The position numbers were made by a program, and so were the translations under genes. A stretch of 11,067 bases of DNA. Origin: Puniceicoccales bacterium (GTDB lineage Bacteria > Verrucomicrobiota > Verrucomicrobiia > Opitutales > JAIRKQ01). The notes below the pieces were generated by a model. The model was given only the letters and a program-made list of their open reading frames with translations. It was not told the DNA's origin and searched no databases. The first letter of the stretch is position 1; every line of letters starts with the position of its first letter. Location: NCBI GenBank assembly GCA_031288455.1, contig JAITRI010000088.1:1-11067 (forward strand). Direction: 5' to 3'. Positions 7,614 to 11,067 of the stretch are shown in pieces.

Positions 7614-7749
7614 TGCCCATGTGCGACATCACCGATTTTAAAATGCAACTGGCGCCGCGGTCGCAAATTGCAATGCAAAAAATTGCACCGATGGTCCTGG
7701 GCGGTATTTTAGTTGAATTGGGGCCGCAAATCATTAGCCATCTCATGGC
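7614..7749 (+). other. Intergenic region before folD
   Basis: This 136-base gap holds two copies of AAATTGCA (7665-7672 and 7680-7687) and a weak promoter-like pair, TTGCAC (7683-7688) and TATTTT (7705-7710), 16 bases apart. A plus-strand frame that begins here continues into folD in a different frame. I treat it as accidental. No terminator is evident. Confidence 0.35.
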
Positions 7750-8640
7750 ATGGCGATTATTTTGGATGGCACCGCCGCGGCGAAACGAATTTTGCTGCGC
7801 ATCGGCGAAGAAATTTCTTCCCTGCAAATTAGGCCGAAACTTGCCATTGTTTTCGTGGGCGATAACTCGGCCTCCGAAATCTATGTGCGAAACAAGTTGA
7901 CGCGCGCCCGTGCCCTCGGAATCGATGCACAGTTGGTTCGATTGACGGCTAAATCAACGATTGGAGATATCCTTGGGACCATCGAACGTCTGAACGCGGA
8001 TCCGTCCGTCAGTGGAATAATTGTCCAGGCGCCGCTGCCGGATAATTCCATGCAGAGCACCGTTTTCAACGCCATAGCCGCCGAAAAGGATGTTGATGGA
8101 TTCAGCGATCGCAGCATTGCGAAGCTTGTGCGTGGAGCATCCGATGGTTTCATTTCCTGCACACCACTGGGGATTTGCGAGCTGCTGCGCGAATTTGGCA
8201 TAGGAATTTCAGGGAAACACATAGTCGTGCTGGGAAGAAGTTGCATCGTTGGACGTCCGCTTTCCATACTGCTGTCGCAAAAATCGGAAAATTTTAACGG
8301 CACCGTTACGCTGTGCCACTCGGGAACGAAAAATTTAGCAAGCCTCACGGCAATGGCCGACATCATCGTCATCGCAATTGGGAAGAAGTTTTTCCTAAAA
8401 AAACACATGCTGCGACCGGGTGTCGTCGTTGTGGATGTTGGAATAAACCGCGAGTTCGATCCAAATGCCGGCAAGTACAGGATATTCGGCGATGCGGACT
8501 TCGACGGAATTCGCGACATGTGCTATGCCATAAGCCCAGTCCCGGGCGGCGTCGGGCCGATGACGGTCGCCATGCTCATGCACAATACGCTCGCGGCGGC
8601 CAAGCTGCAGCATCTCCAGGCGGACACTGCGGCGCTTTGA
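7750..8640 (+). CDS. folD: Bifunctional methylene-THF dehydrogenase / methenyl-THF cyclohydrolase
   Basis: FolD interconverts 5,10-methylene-, methenyl- and 10-formyl-tetrahydrofolate with NADP, supplying one-carbon units for purines and initiator fMet-tRNA. The 296 residues are of family length (about 280-300). The catalytic Tyr45 and Lys49 lie in EIYVRNK; Gln93 is in VQAPLP, where VQLPLP is usual; Asp116 is in KDVDGF. The Rossmann block VVLGRSCIVGRPLSILL and the C-terminal SPVPGGVGPMTVAML are typical. The start is fixed: an in-frame TAG at 7735-7737 lies just upstream and the ATG at 7750 is the first in-frame ATG after it. No Shine-Dalgarno is visible, so it may be leaderless or rely on another signal. 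The TGA overlaps the ATG of the small frame at 8640. Confidence 0.97.
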   Translation: MAIILDGTAAAKRILLRIGEEISSLQIRPKLAIVFVGDNSASEIYVRNKLTRARALGIDAQLVRLTAKSTIGDILGTIERLNADPSVSGIIVQAPLPDNSMQSTVFNAIAAEKDVDGFSDRSIAKLVRGASDGFISCTPLGICELLREFGIGISGKHIVVLGRSCIVGRPLSILLSQKSENFNGTVTLCHSGTKNLASLTAMADIIVIAIGKKFFLKKHMLRPGVVVVDVGINREFDPNAGKYRIFGDADFDGIRDMCYAISPVPGGVGPMTVAMLMHNTLAAAKLQHLQADTAAL

Positions 8641-8843
8641 TGGCAAAATTTTATCTTGACACCCGCCGGTGGAAAAGTAAACTTATGGGCACTATGGGTG
8701 ACAAGAATGCTGCTTCCGAGCAGAAAATGGATCTGAGCTGGTTTAAGCATTATCCTGAGGAGGCAAATGAATTTTTGCAGGTGACGGAAACATTGGCACA
8801 GTGCGTCAGTGATTTTGCCGGAACAACCTCCGTCAATGATTAG
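8640..8843 (+). CDS. Possible small protein of unknown function
   Basis: A short frame starts at an ATG overlapping the folD stop (TGATG) and gives 67 residues. A later in-frame ATG at 8694 gives 50 (MGDKNAASEQKMDLSWFKHY...). The later start is attractive because a strong promoter-like pair (8656-8683) ends just upstream of it; a transcript from that promoter would start near 8690, so the message would be nearly leaderless. The protein is acidic and hydrophilic with no membrane segment and one cysteine. I recognise no family, and there is no clear Shine-Dalgarno. It could be a real small gene, a decayed remnant, or chance. Confidence 0.38.
   Translation: MAKFYLDTRRWKSKLMGTMGDKNAASEQKMDLSWFKHYPEEANEFLQVTETLAQCVSDFAGTTSVND
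8656..8683 (+). promoter_or_regulatory. Near-consensus sigma70 promoter after folD
   Basis: A perfect -35 box, TTGACA (8656-8661), is followed after 16 bases by TAAACT (8678-8683), ten of twelve consensus positions. It lies just inside the sequence after the folD stop and points away from folD towards the small frame and the convergent accA 3' end. It could drive a small protein, a small RNA, or antisense RNA to accA. Confidence 0.45.
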
Positions 8844-8850
8844 AAATGAT

Positions 8851-8891
8851 GCGATTGACACAGCGGCGCGGTTGGGCCAGTGTGACATCGC
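8851..8891. terminator. Imperfect hairpin between convergent genes, possible bidirectional terminator
   Basis: GCGAT (8851-8855) can pair with ATCGC (8887-8891) and CACA (8859-8862) with TGTG (8881-8884), around a GC-rich loop. It sits between the small frame and the 3' end of accA, where a shared terminator is expected. No proper T-run follows on either strand, so the call is weak. Confidence 0.25.
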
Positions 8892-8897
8892 TCGAAA

Positions 8898-9893
8898 CTA
8901 CTGCGCAGCCGCTGCTGTGCTAAAAATTCCGATTTTGCGGAATCTTTCGTAGCGCGACTGCAGCATCGCATCGCCTTTCAGTTTCTTCAGCGGCACAAGA
9001 TTCCTGCCTATGGCTTCGGCAATCGCGTCGGCGGCGCCATCGTAGTCATTGTGCGCACCTCCGAGAGGCTCCTCTATTATCTCGTCCGCAACGCCGAATT
9101 CCACCAGTTTCTGCGGACATAGACGCAGCGCTTCCGCCGCTTCGGGAGCTTTTGTCCTGTCGCCCCAAAGAATGGCGGCACATCCCTCCGGGGAAATCAC
9201 GGAGTAGTATGAGTTTTCCATAACCAAAACCCTGTCGGCAATGGCGATGCCAAGCGCCCCGCCGGACCCGCCTTCTCCTATGACAACGGCGATGATTGGA
9301 GTCCGCAGCAGCATCATGTCGCGGAGGTTTACGGCGATCGCCTCGGCCACATGGCGCTCTTCGGATTCGATGCCGGGGAATGCTCCGGGAGTATCAACGA
9401 ATGCGACTATTGGCATGCCAAATCTCGCCGCCAATTTCATCAGCCGCATGGCCTTCCGGTAGCCTTCGGGGTTTTGCATGCCGAAATTGCGCTGAATGTT
9501 GTCCTTTATGGTGCGCCCCTTTTGCTGAGCGATTACCATGATAAATTCATTTCCGAAACGTGCGATGCCGCCCACCATCGACTGGTCATCGGCATACAGC
9601 CTATCGCCGTGCAATTCCTGAAAATCGCTGAAAATTCTCGACACGTAGTCCAACGCATAGGGCCGCAGCGGATGTCTGGCCAATTGCACCCTCTGCCATT
9701 CGGTCAAATTTTTATATATTTTACATTTTGCGGCATCCATTTCCACCTTCAACGCTTCCATCTTGGCAGCAATCGCGTCGTTCTCGTCGGAATGCGCGCC
9801 AGCGGACTCGGCCGCACGTTTGGCCAAGATCTCAAGTTGGTTTGCGAGATCCTGTATCGGTTTTTCGAAATCAAGAGCGACTTTATGTTCCAT
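8898..9893 (-). CDS. accA: Acetyl-CoA carboxylase carboxyltransferase subunit alpha
   Basis: AccA with AccD transfers carboxyl from biotin to acetyl-CoA, making malonyl-CoA for fatty-acid synthesis. The 331 residues match the family (about 320). An N-terminal helical segment (LDFEKPIQDLANQLEILAK) leads to the crotonase-fold core: HPLRPYALDYV (74-84), FGMQNPEGYRKAMRLMKLA (137-155), VDTPGAFPG (166-174), the oxyanion-type GEGGSGGALG (206-215) and SVISPEGCAAILW (231-243). An in-frame TAG 9 bases upstream pins the start to the ATG at 9893; no strong Shine-Dalgarno is seen. It is transcribed towards folD. accD, accB and accC are not in the window. Confidence 0.97.
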   Translation of the reverse strand: MEHKVALDFEKPIQDLANQLEILAKRAAESAGAHSDENDAIAAKMEALKVEMDAAKCKIYKNLTEWQRVQLARHPLRPYALDYVSRIFSDFQELHGDRLYADDQSMVGGIARFGNEFIMVIAQQKGRTIKDNIQRNFGMQNPEGYRKAMRLMKLAARFGMPIVAFVDTPGAFPGIESEERHVAEAIAVNLRDMMLLRTPIIAVVIGEGGSGGALGIAIADRVLVMENSYYSVISPEGCAAILWGDRTKAPEAAEALRLCPQKLVEFGVADEIIEEPLGGAHNDYDGAADAIAEAIGRNLVPLKKLKGDAMLQSRYERFRKIGIFSTAAAAQ

Positions 9894-9908
9894 GGCGACA
9901 ATCTAAGC

Positions 9909-9944
9909 GGCCGTGAAAATTTGCAATAAATTTGTCACGCGGCC
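9909..9944. promoter_or_regulatory. Inverted repeat just upstream of accA
   Basis: GTGAAAATTT (9913-9922) pairs with AAATTTGTCAC (9928-9938) with one bulge and a loop GCAAT; GGCC at each outer end can extend it. It lies 15 bases upstream of the accA start, in its presumed 5' leader on the minus strand. It could be an operator or a hairpin controlling translation. No known riboswitch is recognised. Confidence 0.4.
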
Positions 9945-9994
9945 ATTGCGTCTGCACATTGCCGCCATCTGCGCGAAAATTGAATATCCAAGCG

Positions 9995-10007
9995 GCGGCA
10001 TTGCCGC
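9995..10007. repeat. Short hairpin GCGGC-ATT-GCCGC
   Basis: A perfect 5-bp GC-only stem with an ATT loop lies in the divergent region between accA and the right-edge gene. The related stretch GGCATTGC also occurs at 981-988, in the promoter-like region of the left-edge gene. It may be chance or a protein-binding element. Confidence 0.3.
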
Positions 10008-10043
10008 GAACGGAGAAATCATCACAAAAATTCACATGACATA

Positions 10044-10071
10044 TTGACTATTTGTAAAATTTTGATACATT
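10044..10071 (+). promoter_or_regulatory. Promoter for the right-edge gene
   Basis: TTGACT (10044-10049) and TACATT (10066-10071) are 16 bases apart, nine of twelve consensus positions, inside an AT-rich stretch. Transcription would start near 10078, giving a very short leader of about a dozen bases that holds GGAG (10080-10083), seven bases before the ATG at 10091. The order and spacing support the start. Confidence 0.6.
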
Positions 10072-10090
10072 ACCCAACTGGAGTGTGATT

Positions 10091-11067
10091 ATGATAAACG
10101 GCTCAGAGCAAGTCAGCGCAAGCAAACCTTCGGATGGCATAGAAAAGACGGAGGCAGCAAATTCCTCAGATATTAGGATGGTTAACACAGAACTCCCAAA
10201 TGTTCAGAAAAAGACTGGAGAGAAAGTTCCCACGGAAAACTATACGGAAACGCAAAATACACAAAGCAGCGTAGCGGAAATAACAAAAAACACAACTGGC
10301 AGCGTAGATGCGCACGGACATGGTACGGCTACATCCATTAAAACGAAAGCGGTAACCGCGCAGCAGAGCGTGAATGCAGCGGAATCAGCAGCGAGCGCGC
10401 AGATTTCTGAAGCGGGGACCAAGGTAGCTGCCGATAGTGGTAGCAGCGAGGTGCAGCAATCCGCAAATTTGTACTCGAGATATGAGGCGTTCATTGACAG
10501 AATGATTGGTAAAATAACGGACTCAACAATATTCAAATTAATAATTAGGCCCGCGCTTAAAGCGATCGGGATTGACGAGAAGATTTTTTGCGAATTTTTA
10601 AAGCAGATCTTCCTATTGGCAGGGATTGCTGTCATTGTTGCGGCAGCATCTTTGGCAATAAGCCTTGCGTTTTCTCCGCTGGCAGCCGCCATTGTCTGCG
10701 GCGTAGCATTTCTGCTGTACATTGCCTGGGCAACGGCCAATGCTGTTATTCTAAAGGGCGAGCTGGAGCAGGCTGCTGCTATAGTAGAGAGTAATAAGAA
10801 AACAATAGAGGAGCAAAGAACGTCCATTGGCGAACAGGCCGAAAATATCAATGCTTTAGGAGAGCAGAACAAAGAATTGAATCAGAGTGTGGAGAATTTG
10901 GAAAAAATAAACGCAGATCTGGAAAGCGCGCAAGAAGATCTAAAAAACATCAATGCGCAGCTGTCTGCATTATCCGAGAAACAAAAGGAATCAAATGTTG
11001 CTCTGGAAAAGTCCAATGAAAATATGCAGAATTCTATCGATAACTTGAAAAAGGAAGCCGAAAGTAA
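10091..11067 (+). CDS. Inc-like membrane protein with coiled coil, N-terminal part (runs off right edge)
   Basis: An open frame begins at an ATG with GGAG seven bases upstream and runs without a stop to the window end, giving 325 residues. Residues 1-125 are polar and rich in Ser, Thr, Gln, Glu and Lys, with no signal peptide. Residues 130-170 are amphipathic. Two strong hydrophobic segments follow, about 173-194 (FLLAGIAVIVAAASLAISLAF) and 196-220 (PLAAAIVCGVAFLLYIAWATANAVI), joined by only a few residues, so they form a membrane hairpin. From about 222 the chain is Glu/Lys/Gln/Asn-rich with repeated hydrophobic spacing (LEQ, IEE, LNQ, LEK, LKN), a predicted long coiled coil. Chlamydial Inc proteins share this plan: a bilobed hydrophobic domain, cytosol-facing tails and coiled coil. 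Whether it is homologous or convergent is unknown, and its partner or secretion route is not visible. Codon use is more A/T-ended than in the core genes. Confidence 0.85.
   Translation, partial: MINGSEQVSASKPSDGIEKTEAANSSDIRMVNTELPNVQKKTGEKVPTENYTETQNTQSSVAEITKNTTGSVDAHGHGTATSIKTKAVTAQQSVNAAESAASAQISEAGTKVAADSGSSEVQQSANLYSRYEAFIDRMIGKITDSTIFKLIIRPALKAIGIDEKIFCEFLKQIFLLAGIAVIVAAASLAISLAFSPLAAAIVCGVAFLLYIAWATANAVILKGELEQAAAIVESNKKTIEEQRTSIGEQAENINALGEQNKELNQSVENLEKINADLESAQEDLKNINAQLSALSEKQKESNVALEKSNENMQNSIDNLKKEAES

Noticed and set aside
7613..7900. Small plus-strand frame of 95 codons before and inside folD
   Set aside because: About half of it overlaps folD in another frame and the rest has no clear ribosome-binding site or motif.
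8851..8891. A tRNA-like fold in the convergent region
   Set aside because: The stem is imperfect and no T-arm (GTTCRA-type) or anticodon arm can be built, so at most it is a hairpin.
10240..10872. A 210-codon minus-strand frame opposite the Inc-like gene
   Set aside because: The plus strand has a promoter, ribosome-binding site, membrane hairpin and coiled coil. The minus frame is Ser/Cys/Ala-rich and looks like a shadow of the repeats in the coiled-coil gene.

Overview
This 11,067-base window holds a compact bacterial housekeeping cluster on the plus strand (pheT, gatC, gatA, dnaX, a Xer-type recombinase, folD). The fatty-acid gene accA converges on it from the minus strand. At each edge sits one protein I do not recognise, and both run off the window. 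I see no tRNA, rRNA, insertion sequence, CRISPR array or classical toxin-antitoxin pair.

Organism: the genes are bacterial and the core genes use many G- or C-ended codons. Several features resemble, from memory, Verrucomicrobiota and other PVC-type proteins more than Proteobacteria: the AHAFPLYDV stretch in GatC, EIDGASNNSVEQIR in DnaX, the AccA core, and FHPR at the end of the recombinase. This placement is an inference and needs a phylogeny. The right-edge protein has a Ser/Thr-rich N-terminus, a two-helix hydrophobic hairpin and a long predicted coiled coil. Chlamydial inclusion-membrane (Inc) proteins have the same layout, which hints at a host-associated or intracellular life, though this is not proven.

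Layout: (1) 1-985, minus, a 5'-end fragment of an unknown cysteine-rich protein; its start is uncertain (985 or 799). (2) 986-1157, a divergent intergenic region with a 7-bp GC-only hairpin and a candidate pheT promoter. (3) 1158-5368, pheT-gatC-gatA, tightly packed: an ATGA overlap, then a 9-nt gap. (4) 5489-7613, dnaX and a tyrosine recombinase with overlapping ends. DnaX is short (gamma-like) and lacks the usual zinc-binding cysteines. (5) 7750-8640, folD, followed by a possible small protein behind a good sigma70-like promoter. (6) 8898-9893, accA on the minus strand. (7) 9894-10090, a divergent regulatory region with two inverted repeats and a strong promoter. (8) 10091 to the end, the Inc-like protein.

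How they work together: PheT and GatCA serve aminoacyl-tRNA supply, but their partners pheS and gatB are absent from the window. DnaX loads the replication clamp and the Xer recombinase resolves chromosome dimers. FolD supplies one-carbon units and AccA feeds fatty-acid synthesis. The unusual material is in the two edge genes, the altered DnaX, and the small regulatory structures between genes.
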